From positions 628,516 through 669,208 of the forward strand of contig WELB01000046.1 in NCBI GenBank assembly GCA_009602725.1: a DNA stretch of 40,693 bases, in the 5' to 3' direction. Shown one piece after another: positions 7,359 to 19,600 of the stretch. The position numbers and the translations under genes are program-made. Under the pieces are notes generated by a model that ran no database searches, was not told the origin of the DNA, and was given only the letters and a program-made list of their open reading frames with translations. Position 1 is the stretch's first letter. Each line of letters starts with the position of its first letter. The stretch comes from Spirogloea muscicola (taxonomy: Eukaryota > Streptophyta > Zygnematophyceae > Spirogloeales > Spirogloeaceae).

Positions 7359-9882
7359 ATGATGTCGGCGGTAATCCCCGGCGGCGAGGAGGGCCTGCGG
7401 CGCGCCGAGAGCGTGGTGCGGCGCATGCGGGTGGCGGCGTTCGCCGTCGGGGAGGTCGTAGTGGTGCGCTGCAACCGCAGCAAGTGGCACGATGCCGAGG
7501 TGACGCGCGTGTCGGAGGAGGGAGTGCGCCTCTGGGTTGCCGCCGCCAACGCCATCGTCAACGTCCCGGTGCAGCTCATCAGCAGCCACCTGTCCAAGGC
7601 GCGGCACGCCACTGCCACAGCCGCCAAGGCGCAGCCCGTGGCCGAGGCCGCCGGCATGGGCCGGAGCGCCGCGCCCTCGCCGTCAATCCCAATTCACCAC
7701 CTTGACCGCGTCGTGCGGTCGCCGGTGCACGCCGTCCGCCCGGCACACCTCTCTCACAGGTAACCCCTCCCCTCTGCCAGCACTGTCCTTCTCTCTCTAT
7801 CCTCCTTGCTTACTACTGGCCTCCAGTCAGCTTCTCTTGGCACCACGGTGTACCATTGTCTGCAGGCGACAATTTTCTGAGCATTTACTAGGACATAAGG
7901 AGCACGAGCCCAGGGTGAGCCGTGCACTCCAATTTCACGCCGCCAAGTATGGCAGCCCCTGTGAAGCAATTGGTGACAGAATTTGCTTCGGCGAGTGCAG
8001 GCAGCTGTACCGCCAGGTACCGACAGACGATGGCTGCCAGGAATGCGGGAGCCCGCTGCGGCGCAGCTCGGCCGTGATGAGCTGGGAATGTGGCCACCGC
8101 TGCCACTTTGCATGCGTCGAGGCCCGCTGGCGCGCTGGCCTCACTGAGTGCCCCCAGTGCGGTGGACAGAGCGGAGGCGGCGAGGTGGGGGCCGGGGTTC
8201 TCTACCGGCAGCTCTCCTCGCTCTCTATCGCATCGGGGTCATCTTCAGGCACGGTCGCCTCGCCGCAGAGCAGCAATGGCGGCCACGCCTGCGCCAGCAA
8301 CAGCAGCAGCATCAGTGCATCCTTTGGCACATCCTTTGGCACTGCCGCTGGCGGCGGCATCCCGCGCTTCCACTGCACCTGCTCCCATGCCTGCCCCGTC
8401 ACGCTTCTCGAGGAGGACCCTGCTGAGGGCCGCCTCTGCTGCCCCCGTTGCCAGGTGCACTCCCTCTCCTCCTCCTCCTTCCGTTCCACCAAGATCAGCC
8501 AATCTCCCCCCCCTTCCCACGTCCCTGCATTGCTCTCCTCCCTGGCACGGATTTCACCTCTGTCTTGTCTAGGCTGCTGACATACCAGCGATATCTGCGC
8601 GTGCTATTTATGCAGTACAATCCCTGGACGTCAGACCTGCAGCAGGCCTGCGGGGCCAGTTTGACAGGTAGCACTGCAGTATCCCCGCCGATGGAGGCCG
8701 AGCTTGGGCTGCGGCCTGTCCGCGAAGGCAGTGGCGGCAGTGTGCACCACGACTGGTTCAGAGGTGCGGCCATGGTGGCCACTGCCCGCTGGCACGCGGA
8801 TGGGTTGGTGTTGGGCCAGCACACCGCCCAGCAGGCGGCGGCGGCTGCAGAAGGCTGTGACGACTTCTTGTCGAGGCGACTTCACAGCGCGAGGGACCAA
8901 TTCCAACTGTCGCCACCGGCACTATTGAGCTCACCACCAGGCTACCCGCACATTGACACAGTCAGCAGCGACGAGTCAGGCCACCACTTTACGCACACCG
9001 ACTCCACATGCTCATCACTCTCCTCCGTCCGCAGCGACCTCTCAGGTTTGTCACAGGCCTTCCTCCCTCGCCTCCCCATATCCGTGCTTTGCCCGTTGAC
9101 CTTGCCCGCTGGCTTCAGCCAAGGTCATCATCCCAAGTGGCAGGGCCAAACAACCATCACAGGAATCACTTGCAAGAGCCTTGCAGTGGCTGCATAACTC
9201 TGCATTGATGCAATCCACGTTGCCAGGTCCACCGTCTCAGTGTCAAGTAGTACCTTAGAGCACAAGCAAGTGCTGACAGTCGGATGGCTCTGCGTGTGCA
9301 TTTGCAGGCGAAGTGCTCATGAGCCTGGCGACGGAGGTGGAGACTGCGCGGCAGCGTCTATGCCGGAGGCAGCGCCTGTCGCGATCGGAGGGCGGAAGCA
9401 AGGCATTGTCGATTGGCAGCGGCTCCCCCAAGGCTGTCCTTGACTACGTGCACAGCCCGGATGGTGACAGTGCCAGCCCAGACTCGGTGGACCTGGGCCC
9501 CGGCGCGAGCCGCAGCCAGCGGCCAGACACTTACAACAGTAGCGGCTGGCGCCGACATCAGCCGCTCCCACGGACCATGTCGCTCGATGGTGACCTGTCC
9601 TTGCTGCCAGGCTCCGTTGGCAGGGCCCAGAGGCTAGCCGCAGTAGCGGCCGTTGCGATGGGAATTTGCATCCAGCAACCGGCAGTCCTGGCGGCAGAGC
9701 AGGCAGCAGAGCTTGCCGCCGCTGGTATTCAGCCACCAACGATGATGCCAGACTGGAGTGCTGGCGGCCCATGGATTTCAGTCATCAAGGAGGGCCGCGA
9801 TGTGAGTGCACGGCGGCGCAGCTCTGGACCGCAGCTTGATGGGGTCGCTCAGTCCCAGCAGCGCCAAAGAAGTACCAAGTAG
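7359..9882 (+). CDS. RING-H2 zinc-finger protein with Tudor/agenet-like N-terminus
   Basis: Model: exons 7359-7759, 7866-8454, 8589-9045 and 9308-9882; introns are GT-AG and phases agree; 673 aa. Residues about 28-80 (VGEVVVVRCNRSKWHDAEV...) resemble a small Tudor/agenet barrel. Near residues 190-235 lies a RING-H2: C-x2-C-x14-C-x-H-x2-H-x2-C-x11-C-x2-C (CQEC ... CGHRCHFAC ... CPQC). A second Cys-rich segment, HCTCSHAC...CCPRC, lies just before the second splice donor, so the protein may bind more zinc. The C-terminal half is Ser/Gly/Ala-rich and probably disordered, with a short Ala-rich helical segment. RING-H2 domains usually recruit E2 enzymes for ubiquitin transfer, so E3 ligase activity is an inference from the motif only. 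I do not recognise the whole protein. The alternative start at 7044 would give 778 aa. Confidence 0.75.
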
Positions 9883-10875
9883 GGGCTCCACCGCGGTCAT
9901 AGTGCAGAATAGCCTGCAAAGCCGCCATGCCTCGTGAAGCTCCAAGGACAGCCATTGAGCACACGACCTCGGCACATTGGCCGCTCGATTGCTTTCCTGT
10001 TGTATTCCCCAACACCCTCCTGCCTTCCTCTTGATGTCAGCTTGTCATGTACGTAAACTCTAGCCACCGCTGGGCGGCGCCCGCATCCTGGCTGTATGCT
10101 GCACTGTGCTTGGACCCCAATCGGGGTCCTCCCTCCCTCTTCCCCGGCGCCCAAGCCGTGGGCATACAGCCAGGCTGCCTGCGCTCGCAGCCAAGCCCGC
10201 TAGCTTGAGGCAAATGTGGAAAAAGATGCTTGTCCTTAGTGATTTGCTCGGCCAGCAGGCAAGTGCAGGCTGGGCAGTCACCAACAATCTGCACCTTAAG
10301 TACAAATTTCTTATGGCTGCAAACAAAACTCCCAGCTGATTAATGCTTTTAATGCTTTTACGCAACCAAGTGCGTCAATCTTGTCGGCCTCATTCTTGCA
10401 TCAATTCAAGCTTTACACACAAAGATAATATGTTACGGAGCTTACAGCTCGTTGGGCCGTCCATCAGCTGCAATGTGCGTGTCAGACTGCATGCAACATC
10501 ACCACGTCTACTTGTTGGCCTCCTGCTTTTGGCAGACCGCAAGACCAATGTCTGCCTTTGTGTCGAGCTTGAGCAATGTACAAAGGGGACGCTGTTTGCC
10601 CTTGCAATCGGGCACACTCCAGTGGGAGCTCCAATGACTTCTTGAGCCCGGAGCGGTGGCTGGTGGTAAGACAAGCACGGCGGCGTTGCTCTCAGGGTGG
10701 CCTCGTTCTGTGCGCGCCGCTCAGATGCAAAGGGGTAGTCTTAAGCACATTGCACGCCGTGAGGCTTGAAAGACGAGGACATAGAAGGCGCTTTGTGGTG
10801 GAAGGGATGTCTAAAAGCGGCTGAGCAGGCACTCAGAGTGGGGAGCCAAGGCGGGCTCCCCACGCCCCGGCCCGT
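9883..10875. other. Intergenic, nothing recognised
   Basis: Contains the presumed 3' UTR of the RING-H2 gene and short open frames without motifs on both strands. Free of the hairpin repeats until about 10890. Confidence 0.4.
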
Positions 10876-10879
10876 TCAG

Positions 10880-11115
10880 ACGTTGTCCAAATTCTTTGGG
10901 CTGGCTTTTACAGCCCTCGCCCCCTCTGAAAGACCTCACTCCTTGGTCCAATCCTTTGGACTGGCCTCTCACAGCCATTGCCTCACATTAGAAGTGCTAT
11001 TTCTTCAAGGTACAAGGGGACTTCAGCTAAAGGGGGACTTCAGAAGGGAGCTCGTCCAAAAAGGGCCGGGGCCTGTGAAAAGCCAGCCCAGAAAGACTGA
11101 AGAAGGTCCAAAGGC
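10880..11115. repeat. Hairpin modules in both orientations
   Basis: Forward cores at 10898 (GGGCTGGCTTTTACAGCCC) and 10958 (GGACTGGCCTCTCACAGCC), then a reverse core AGCCAGCCC at 11081. Together they form an imperfect foldback comparable with the cleaner element at 39857-40050. Confidence 0.5.
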
Positions 11116-11159
11116 CCGAAAGGCGCCAAAAGCGCACAGCTATGCAAGGAAGTAGAGTG

Positions 11160-12340
11160 AACGGGAGCTCAGAAACCCCGAGACAGCAGCCGCAAGGCCG
11201 AGTGACCTGCAGCTGGAAACGAGGCACCCGATGAGACCCAGAAGTAGCAGCTGCCTGGCCGCAAGTGCACTGCGTGAGCATGGGAACGTTGGAAGGAGAC
11301 GGACAGCCGCATGCGCTGGGCAAGAGGCCCGGCGCCGCTTGAAGCCGGGGCAGCGACAGCAAACCCTTGCTGTCGCTGCCGACGTCGATCGATGCATGGC
11401 CGCTGTGGCAGCCGCTTTTGTGAAGGTCTGCCAAACGCTCCGTGCCCGTCCACTTTCCCTTTCTGGACTGCGCCCATTGGGAGTGCCACTTCCTTCTGGA
11501 CTGAACATTCACAAACCCCCGCCCCCCGTTGGAAAGCCCCCCGCCCCCGTTAGAAATAGAAGGGAAATGCGGAAAAGCCCGTCCGTCTCCAGGGCGGGGA
11601 AGTCCGGGGTTGCGGGTTCCGAAGCTTCCGGCTCCCGGGGAGACGCGGGGCGGTAGTTGGGGGGGGCGGGCGCCACCGGCCGCGGGAAAGGCAGCGGGAA
11701 GTGCGGCCGCACGTGCAGAGCCGGGCGCACGTGCCCGTGGCGGCCGGCAGTGGCGGGCCCCACAGAGATGTGGGTGCCGACACCCCGTTGGCCCGGATCT
11801 CCGGCTCGTGCGGGGCTTCCGGCGCCTGGGCGGCGCTACGCGACAACATAGCCACCTTCTGGCCGCTGCCGCCAGGGTGGGGGCTCGTGCCTCGGCACGT
11901 TCGAGGGCCCTGCGGGTGGGCCCGTTCCTTTCCACAGCGGCTCCCGGGAATATCAGCGGCCGCGCGGCCTGCGATCTCCCCGCGGCACGTCCCGCGCTCC
12001 TCCCAGCCGCGGCGTGCGCTTTTCGCTGTTGCGCCATGGAACCCATCTCCGACAAGCCCATGGGCTCTGTCGCTGCGCCGCCCCACCTGTGCCAGCCCAC
12101 CAGCGGCGCTCTCGTCGGCGCGGCCCCAGGGCCCAGTGTCGGCCCTCGTTCGTGGCGGCCTCGGCGCTCGGCTTCACACGCACTCCACTTCGCGCGTGCC
12201 TCCCCGTGCCTAGGCCCCTGTGGCCTACCCTGCCCACGTTCAGGCCTGACGGGCCTCCGCCTACTCTGCTTGCAGAAGCTGAGCTGGTGAGGCCCGACGG
12301 TCTTCGTCGCTCTTTGCCAGTCTGACCCTGGACTTCTTGC
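11160..12340. other. GC-rich island with overlapping open frames, gene uncertain
   Basis: Frames of 140-357 codons overlap on both strands (for example + 11529-12290 and - 11027-12100), all rich in Arg, Ala, Pro and Gly. An ATG in good context lies at 12036 (gccATGG) and opens about 85 codons. No family motif is visible. By analogy with the GC-rich sequence upstream of the identified genes, it may be a promoter or first exon of a gene I cannot follow, or simply GC-rich repeat. Confidence 0.25.
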
Positions 12341-12449
12341 GACTTATTGGAGAGGTGTGTGGCCAATCGCAGTAGTCAGTATATTGCTGAGTGCTGTACG
12401 CTGTCTTGTTGGAGCTACCCCCTTCTTCCTTGACCTCGTGGTCATCTTC

Positions 12450-13965
12450 TTCTTTGGGCTGGCCTTCGCAGTCTTCGCCTGGACAGATAGGGAGGCACCA
12501 AGAAGCTTCCTGCTAGAAGCCACATCTTGAGGAGCAAAGCGCTGCTCAAGGCACGAAGAAGCAATGCCCATGAATGCAAGTCAGCAACGACTGCAAGGAA
12601 GTACTTCGGCAACTTTTGGGATGGTATTGACTAGCTTGTAGTCATGACATAGAGCAGGACTTTCAAACTTGCAATAAATGCAAGCAGATGCAGGTATGTA
12701 TAATATTGACGCTGTAACAGAGCAAGCTGCTAGCATTCTCAAGGGGCAAGTCATACGATTCAAGATGGTGGAAGTTGCGGACGTAAAGTGTATGGACGCA
12801 ATTCAGAGAGGCAATATCATTCCAATTGTGATCCTCGACCCACCCAGCGCCCTTTCTATGGTAACCTCATCGTCGAGCATGCTCAGAGCCCAACTTGATG
12901 CATGTCAATGCAATGTGCTTAGCCCTATTGGTGCCAATGACCACGTTGCAGCTTGCTATGTGATTTCGGGTACTTACGAAAATTTGCGAGTACTTGCGAG
13001 TATCTAGAGCACACTAGATCTGTGCCTTGTGAATTATTCCCATCCCATTCCCTACTGTTGGCAGCAGCAAAGGCACTGATGAGTTGGAGTTAGCCTCCAG
13101 CGGTCAAGTAGATCTGCAGCTAGCACCGGCCATCTGCTTTGAGCTTGAGCTTCTAAGGTAAGGAGTCTTCTTATATAGCCTTGTGCCAGCAGCAGTGCCC
13201 TGCACGACTTTTGCCCGACTCGTACTCGAATTCTTTGGGCTGGCTTCCCCTCAGCCATGGCCTTGCACCAATCATCGAAATGCAAATGCTTTATTGTATT
13301 ATGCAGCAGCGAGTACACTAGTGTGGAGTCCTAGTGCGGCTGCTACTACCAGCTTTGTAGGCTCTTCTGTCAATGCTGGCCTTCCCCAACTCGATGTTGT
13401 CCTGCCTTTATTCGAAGGCCTCACAGCCACTGCCCTCAGTGATGGAGGTCACCACCTCTCTCTGCGCTTTAGCGCTTTCTCTGGCCTCTCCGAATTTTTG
13501 TTCATTCTTTTTCTGGGCTGGCCTCTCACAGCCATCGCCCTCTACTAGAAGCGTCATTTTCTGTCTGCTGGCGCTTTCGTTGCAAAGGCTTTCTGCTTGA
13601 CACCACCAAATTGTAAGCAAGCACCAGCCCGACATGGCGGTGAGCAAATACGTGGCCGCTTGTCCGCGATATATATCTTGTGAGCTAAGTGGTTTGCCCC
13701 TTCGGCTGTTCCCCCTTATCTCGTCTTACTTGTTGGGCTGGCCTTCTCAAAGCCACCGCCTCTTCGTTGGTGTAGCACTTTCCATGTCTTCCGCCCTCTA
13801 CTCATTCTAACCTGCACTTGCTAACTAGGGAGGTTACTGAGCGCCCACTCGCAGAAGACAGGGATAGTAGAATCGTGCTTCTTGCGCCTTCCGGCCCCTT
13901 CAGACCTCGTCTACCCCTTTGGGCTTTAGACCCTTTGTCAATTCTTCTCGTGCTGGCTTTTCACA
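12450..13965 (+). repeat. Scattered forward hairpin modules
   Basis: Cores at 12455, 13237, 13515, 13735 and a weak one at 13951. All keep GGGCTGGC or GTGCTGGC with a C-A-G-C-C partner, and most are preceded by a TTCTTT run. Between them, 12490-13220 holds one 109-codon frame (12678-13007) with no recognisable motif; I do not call it a gene. At 13790-13850 a decayed family B end is readable (NLHLLTR followed by GGTTACTGAGCGC). Confidence 0.5.
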
Positions 13966-13999
13966 GTCCTTGCCCCCATTGGGAGAGCCACTTCTTTGG

Positions 14000-14186
14000 A
14001 GCCACTCCAGGAGCCTAGCATCTCTGATCTGCGGCTGCTTAGCAGGGGTTACTGAGTGATTCGTAGCTGCTTTGCTTCTTTGTGTGCTTGTTTTTCTTAG
14101 CGCTTCCCCTGGCCCCCTTCTCGTACTTTGTTCATTCTTTTCTGGGCTGGCTTTTCCAGCCCCTGTCCTCAATGGGCGAGCCCTTT
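14000..14186 (+). mobile_element. 187-bp family B 3' end with 9-bp target-site duplication
   Basis: Starts in the last codons of family B (CCAGGAGCCTAGC...), passes a stop near 14053, the TTCGTAGCTGCTTTG 3' UTR and the hairpin GGGCTGGCTTTTCCAGCCCC, and ends in GGGCGAGCCCTTT. It is flanked by CTTCTTTGG at 13991-13999 and 14187-14195. The target was itself a hairpin module, whose GGGCTGGC core resumes at 14194. Confidence 0.75.
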
Positions 14187-14189
14187 CTT

Positions 14190-14398
14190 CTTTGGGCTGG
14201 CGTCTCACAGCCATTGCCTTCCAAGTTAGCTTGTCAGATTTGTTTGTGCTCACTCGTGGGTACTAATGTCATCTTAGGTACCTTAGATTAGGTCTCCGTA
14301 TTATGTAGCCTTGTTTAGTCTGCACTCGACTCTGCCTGAACAATGTATTGGCTTGAATTGGCCTCCCTTTCAATTCATGCGCCCCGCGCGCCTTCTCT
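14190..14398 (+). mobile_element. Retrotransposon end with VLTRGY-type terminus and tail hairpin
   Basis: A hairpin module runs into codons reading SLSDLFVLTRGY and a stop near 14264. About 90 bp later comes the conserved tail GAATTG...CAATTCATGCGCCCCGCG (14355-14398). The arrangement matches 15380-15522. Confidence 0.6.
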
Positions 14399-14399
14399 C

Positions 14400-14700
14400 T
14401 TCCGTCGGGAGAGCTGTTTCGTGCGGATTGAAGTGCCGTCACGGCCACGTTTGTGGGGCCACGGCCCACGTCTGCGGTCACGTTCGGGGCGGGCGCGCGT
14501 GTGGGACAGGTGGCGGGCACGTGACGTGCACGTGCGCAAACGGCGGGCGCGATCGGCCGTATCTGAGCCGTCGATCTCGGCCCTCAGGGGGCCGGTAACG
14601 GTGGGCTCACGAGGGCGGGGCGGTTGAGCTTGGTCCGGGGTTGAGCTTGGTCCGGGCAGACACCGGTCAACGGTAGGTCCACAAAGGTCAAAGAAGAGAG
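14400..14700. other. GC-rich stretch with ACGTG clusters and a short tandem repeat
   Basis: At 14430-14545 there are several ACGT-containing words (CACGTTTG, CACGTCTG, CACGTGACGTGCACGTG). ACGT cores bind bZIP/bHLH factors in plants, but no gene start is visible nearby. At 14622-14656 GGTTGAGCTTGGTCCGG is repeated twice with a 17-bp period. Confidence 0.35.
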
Positions 14701-14885
14701 AGTCTCCATCAGATGGCGATTGACGTGATTGCCCAGCCCAGAAAAACCAACTTATTGAATCCAAAGGGGCCAGGAAAGCGCCGAAAGAGGGAGAGACTCT
14801 TCCAGTAGAGGGCGATGGCTGTGATTGGCCAGCCCAGATAAAGAATGACCAAGAAGCCATTGTTGATAGCACACAGCGACTCAAG

Positions 14886-14948
14886 TCGTTAGTAGCTAGT
14901 AGCTAGTTAGTTAGTCGTTAGTAGTTAGTCGTTAGTTAGTCGTTAGAA
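14886..14948. repeat. GTTAGTAGTTAGTC microsatellite
   Basis: About 60 bp made of GTTAG, TAGTAG and TAGTC units in irregular tandem order. A short relative (CCTTAGTAACCTTAGTAA) lies near 1293-1318. Confidence 0.7.
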
Positions 14949-14949
14949 C

Positions 14950-15075
14950 TTACTTCCGCAGGAGCTAGCGGATCCCCTGTCGATAGACAGAGGCTGCAGC
15001 CTCTGCGCGACCGGCGCGCAGATGCAACGCGTGTGCCATTGACCGCTGCAGCGATACCAGCAGGCGCATGTGGTC
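14950..15075 (-). pseudogene. Family B retrotransposon C-terminal remnant
   Basis: The minus strand reads MRLLVSLQRSMAHALHLRAGRA and then a changed linker, with the SLSDLRLL end lost. It matches 23505-23637 and 40550-40693. Confidence 0.6.
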
Positions 15076-15289
15076 AAAGGGAGTCAAAGACCGTCACGGC
15101 GGAGTTGGGCGCTTGCAGGTCGAGCCTTGTGAAGGTCAAGGGCAGGTACTTAGGGGCTAAGTGGAAGGACACCTGTACTACTTTCAAGTGGATGCCTCTA
15201 GGAGGTGAACTAAGTGGCTAGCTGGTTGTGGCCGTTGCCCACTGGGATCTTAAGCCATCATTGCATGCTATAGGATGAGGCTATCATTG

Positions 15290-15522
15290 AGTCTGCAGCG
15301 CTGCCAAGCACTCGCGATTCACCAGCGTGCTGGTCGTGCATTAGCCCAGGCTAATGGCTTCAGTGGTGGTGGTTTGGCTCCTCAGTATAGCTTGTCAGAT
15401 ATACATGTGCTTACTCGGGGATATTAATGTCCCCCTTAGCCAGCTCATTACCCAGTTACCGGGACATTTGTAAGGCTAGAATTGGCCTCCCTTTCAATTT
15501 CATGCGCACCGCGCGCCTTCGC
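15290..15522 (+). mobile_element. Retrotransposon 3' end, VLTRGY type, with tail hairpin
   Basis: Reads SLQRCQALAIHQRAGRAL, then a Gly-rich linker, then YSLSDIHVLTRGY and a stop at about 15425. The tail hairpin block follows at 15479-15522. It has features of both families A and B, so the two are probably related lineages. Confidence 0.65.
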
Positions 15523-16644
15523 TCTAAGAAGAACAAATAGTGACTTGTTCTGAACGTGTCCCAAGATGCACATTAAGGCATGAGCTCGGCCTTGAATACC
15601 ACAGCCCGTGTCAAACTTCCCATAACCTTCCAGCCCCTCGTGCTGGAGCCTGGGCGAGTCGGTCAGTGCACGCTGGTGGGGAAAACTTGATTAGTTTCCC
15701 CCGTAATAGGAGCCAAGTCGCATGGGCGCCAAATGGCTGTGAGCAGCCAGCCCAAATTGAATGCAAACAGGACTTCAGAGCAGGACAATGCCGGCAGAGT
15801 AGGCCAGCACAGCAGTGAGGAAGGCGAGAGAATAGGATGTCGAGTACGTCTAGGACGCATCAAGTAAGATTGGCTCGTAATGAAAGGCGTAATAGATTGT
15901 CGATTCGATGTTCAGGACAATAATAATGGAATATGTCCAAGCAGTATGCTGCGGCTACCGATTGAACTTGCTGGGTTATAGATACTGGTAATTGTCGACG
16001 TCCACCAACAATAGACGGACTGAAAGTCGCTTGAGTCCAGGTGTGTGCCAGCTTGATAATGGACTTGAGCATTACTTGAGTCACACTACTCAAAGGGGCC
16101 CTCCCTTGCAGCACAGCTAACACAGCTATTTTGCTCGGTTGTGGGCAAGCTGCAGAGATGTAATTGCATGTTGCCTCTTATCTTGGCATCTCAGCAACTA
16201 TCCTTCGCAAGCTTTCCAGCCAACAAGTGGCAGGCACTTTAAGGTCTACTTTGTGATCCCAACTGTGCGGGTCAATATTTGCTCTTAAAGAACAACTAGA
16301 TCTTGAACATTTTATCATAATTGCTCAAGAAAGGTTAGAGTACTATCTGATCAAGTGCTTTCCATATTGACAGCCTAAGCAATCCCATGTGGGGCAGATA
16401 CAAACTGGCAGTGATAAGCCACTCCTTGTATGCTGTTGTTGAAGAAAGTACCTGCAGAAATGCAACAGCTTGCTATTGCTATCCATACTGGCGACTTCGA
16501 AGCAGCCAGTAAGAGTATCTTTCCAGCGCGACCTACTTGTATATCTTGGATGTTGGCCTGTATGACGACTTTGATTCAAGAAAGTCGAGTCCCTAAACAA
16601 TCAAGAAAAGCCTCATAAGGTGATTGCAGCTTATTATCCCAAGG
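15523..16644. other. Intergenic, downstream of the cysteine-synthase-like gene
   Basis: Lower GC than its surroundings. One reverse hairpin core (CAGCCAGCCC, about 15744). Short frames only (for example - 15860-16123) and no recognised product. The true 3' end of the neighbouring gene may lie here if its last exon is spliced. Confidence 0.4.
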
Positions 16645-19600
16645 TCATGTCAAAATCTTTATGTACGTGGACACCAGCAATGTTAAAAGAACAGCCCTCC
16701 CTTTGCAAGGACAAACTGCAGTATAAGAGCAGATCGCATGGCGCACAAAGACAACGCCAACCTGGCTCATGACCGCGAGGCCCCGGTCTGCAAGATATTT
16801 GTCGTTGTAGAACTTGCTCAGATGCCGCGTTCCACTGTCGCACAGAATTGTGACAATTGTGCTGCCGGGACCCAGAAGCTGCGCGACACGGACAGCGCCC
16901 ACACAATTGAGCGCAGAAGAGCTCCCGAGGAATAGGCCGTCCTTAGCAAGGAGGTATCTGCAGGCCACAGTCATGCCTTCTTTAGCTTCTCTCGCTCTGT
17001 CAAGGTTCTGAATTTTTCAAAGCTACTGCAAGCTCCTTCAGCACTTTAAGAAGCGACAGAAGAATGTCATTACCAAAATAACTCTGTATTCTGCTGCGTG
17101 TCACAGGCAGACCATATAAGCGGTTGAGAATTTCGAGATGGTTTGTGAACCATAACCTCTGTATAGGTTTAGGGCCAAGCAAGACATATCCTCTACAAAT
17201 ACTGCAACTAACAATACAGGGCAATAACGTAGGTACTCAGCAATTCGTCAATGCTCGTCAGTGTGCAGCGTACCTGGCCATGTCCAGTGTCTCCTGGTCG
17301 GTGCCTTGAAATGCGCCGTCGAGTCGGGCAGCGGCAAAGTTCGACGTGAGTCTGTTAAGCCCAACGCCCTCAATCACTGTGTCAAACGGGTTGCGCATCC
17401 GCCGGCCCTCGGCCTCCTCTCGAGTGTACATGACGCCCCTTGTCACACGGTTGTACAGGCCTGACCCGGGCGGGTCGACCAAGTAACACTTGATTGCTGG
17501 GTCCCTGTCCTGCACAAGCCCGCTTCTGATGACAACACTGCCGCTTCTAACTGTAACTGAATCTGGTCAATCAAGCAGAAGTCTGAACATTGGAAAGCAA
17601 ACCAATGCTTGTTCACTTCATGCATTTGATGTGAGTACATGGCTGGATAAGCAGAAGGGCATGCATGATGTTCCCTGTGCAAAAGCGCTAACCACGATGA
17701 CGATCACGCTAAAAAAACTCTTATAAGCTCTTATGAACCAGCATTGAGCGGGCGCTCACCTTCAGGAAGCACGAGACGCCAGCAAGCGTGCCGCCGGTGC
17801 CCGCCGATGCCACGAACGCGTTGAGCTTGCCACTCGTCTGTTGCCAGATTTTGGGGCCGGTGCCGCTGTAGTGTGCACGGAAGTTGGCCAGGTTCTCAAA
17901 CTGGTCCGCAAAGAAACCAGCCCCTGGCAGCACCTCGCCTGCCTCCCCACTGCCCAAGCGAGGCAAAGAAACAATCAGCAAACTGTTTTGAGAAGCTCTT
18001 ACTCTCCCTCTTATCGCGTCCTGCGTGCTTCACTTATACATTTGAGAGTTGAGTTGCTGGCCCTAGCACCAGCCCAAGCCTGATAGCAATGTCGATGCCA
18101 GCGTTGAGAGCGCTGGCAAGCCCTGCAAGCCCAACAACGGACCAATCGCTTCTGGCATTCCCATTGCTTTTGTCTCTGTAAGATTGACTTTGCGGCCCAC
18201 GTGCAGACTGTTGCAGCAGCAATTGTGCCCATTGATTCAATATGAATTCTGCATTAAGCTTAGCCCAAACTGCATGTCGTGTACCTAAGATTTAGATGTA
18301 GACCTCAACCCTGATCAGAGACTAAGAAGGCTAGCCATGAGCCCTGGACCTCTGCCCTTACTTCAGATGGATGCATTCGTCACAAAGCCTTCCTATTTGC
18401 AACTCAAAGAAGCACTGCCAAGAAGAGCGTGTGGTGACTAAAGGCAACTGGAACGACCTTGACCTCAAGCCCCCAGCCAGCTATACTAGAGCAAACGCAT
18501 GTAGAGGGGGTTTGACAACAACCCTCAGATCATTCAGAGAGCCACCTCACCTGCCGGCAACAGCTGCAGCGTTGGCACGGCGCCTCGCGACGTTGACAAA
18601 GTGGTCGCGGTGGGTGATGGACACAGGCCGCACCTGCTCCACCTCCGCGCCCAGCGCCGCCAGAAGCTCCGCCTGCCGGCAGGGTGCCTCTCAAAGAGGA
18701 CACGCATGAGCTGCGGACACCTTACTGACACTTCTCTTTCCCAGCCGATGCAGAGGACGAAAGCGCACATTGGCACACCGAAGTAGTCTTCATATTGTCA
18801 GCTTTCAGTCTTTGCGAAGTTGGAACTCTAGTCTAAGAATATTACAGCCATTATGGGGCAGGTTGTCAACGTATGCACTTATGTTTGTTGTCAGGGTCAA
18901 TGAGGTCTGTAGTAGAGACCCATTAAGCAGTGAGCCTAAGTAGCCATGATCAATGAACCGGGACTCAGGGCGTAGGACTCCAGGCTGCACACCTTCTCGG
19001 CAGCTGCATCGTCGGGCATGGCTACGAAGCAGCGGCAGCCATAGGCGAGAGCGACAGCGGCGAGGCTGATGCCTGTGCTGCCGGACGTGCCCTCCACGAC
19101 GAGGCCACCCGCAGCGAGCTGGCCCGACGCCAGGGCCTCGGCCACGATCTGCTTCGCCACGCGGTCCTTGACGCTGCCGCATGGGTTCAGGAACTCGCAC
19201 TTGCCCAGAATCTGAACCCACATCACATTGTACCAGATTGATTGGCAAAAGAGGTAAAAGTTGCAAAGGACTGATGCTTAACGCCAAGATGGAGCTTTTT
19301 GAGAGTTGGGTTGGCTTCGTTTGGGAAGTCGAGCACTGATACTCGTCTTGGAGCAGCGGTACGGCGCCGTACCTGGCAGCCGGTGGCGTCGGAGAGGCTG
19401 CGGATGCGGACGAGAGGCGTGTTCCCGATGGCGCCCAGGAGGCCGTCAGCCACTGGCGGGGGCAGGCTGCCGGAAACGGAGGCGCCCAACTGCTGCTCGC
19501 TGAGCTCACGGGGTTTAGCTGCGATTTCGCCATCATGGGTCTCAGAGCCACTGGCCAGCGCCCGCCTTCGGCCGACAGTGTACCCAATTGCGATGGCGGC

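Noticed and set aside
7915..8000. Possible extra intron in the RING-H2 gene (GTGAGC...TGCAG, 86 nt)
   Set aside because: Removing it shifts the frame and destroys the RING-H2 motif, whereas the unspliced frame stays open.
11027..12290. Long overlapping open frames on both strands (up to 357 codons)
   Set aside because: High GC lowers stop frequency; both strands are open at once, composition is Arg/Ala/Pro/Gly only, and no motif is visible.
12678..13007. 109-codon open frame
   Set aside because: No recognisable motif or splice-linked partner, and it lies among repeats; not reported as a gene.
18011..18240. Minus-strand frames between exons 3 and 4 of the cysteine-synthase-like gene
   Set aside because: Exons on both sides join in phase and in family order without them; they lie in an intron.
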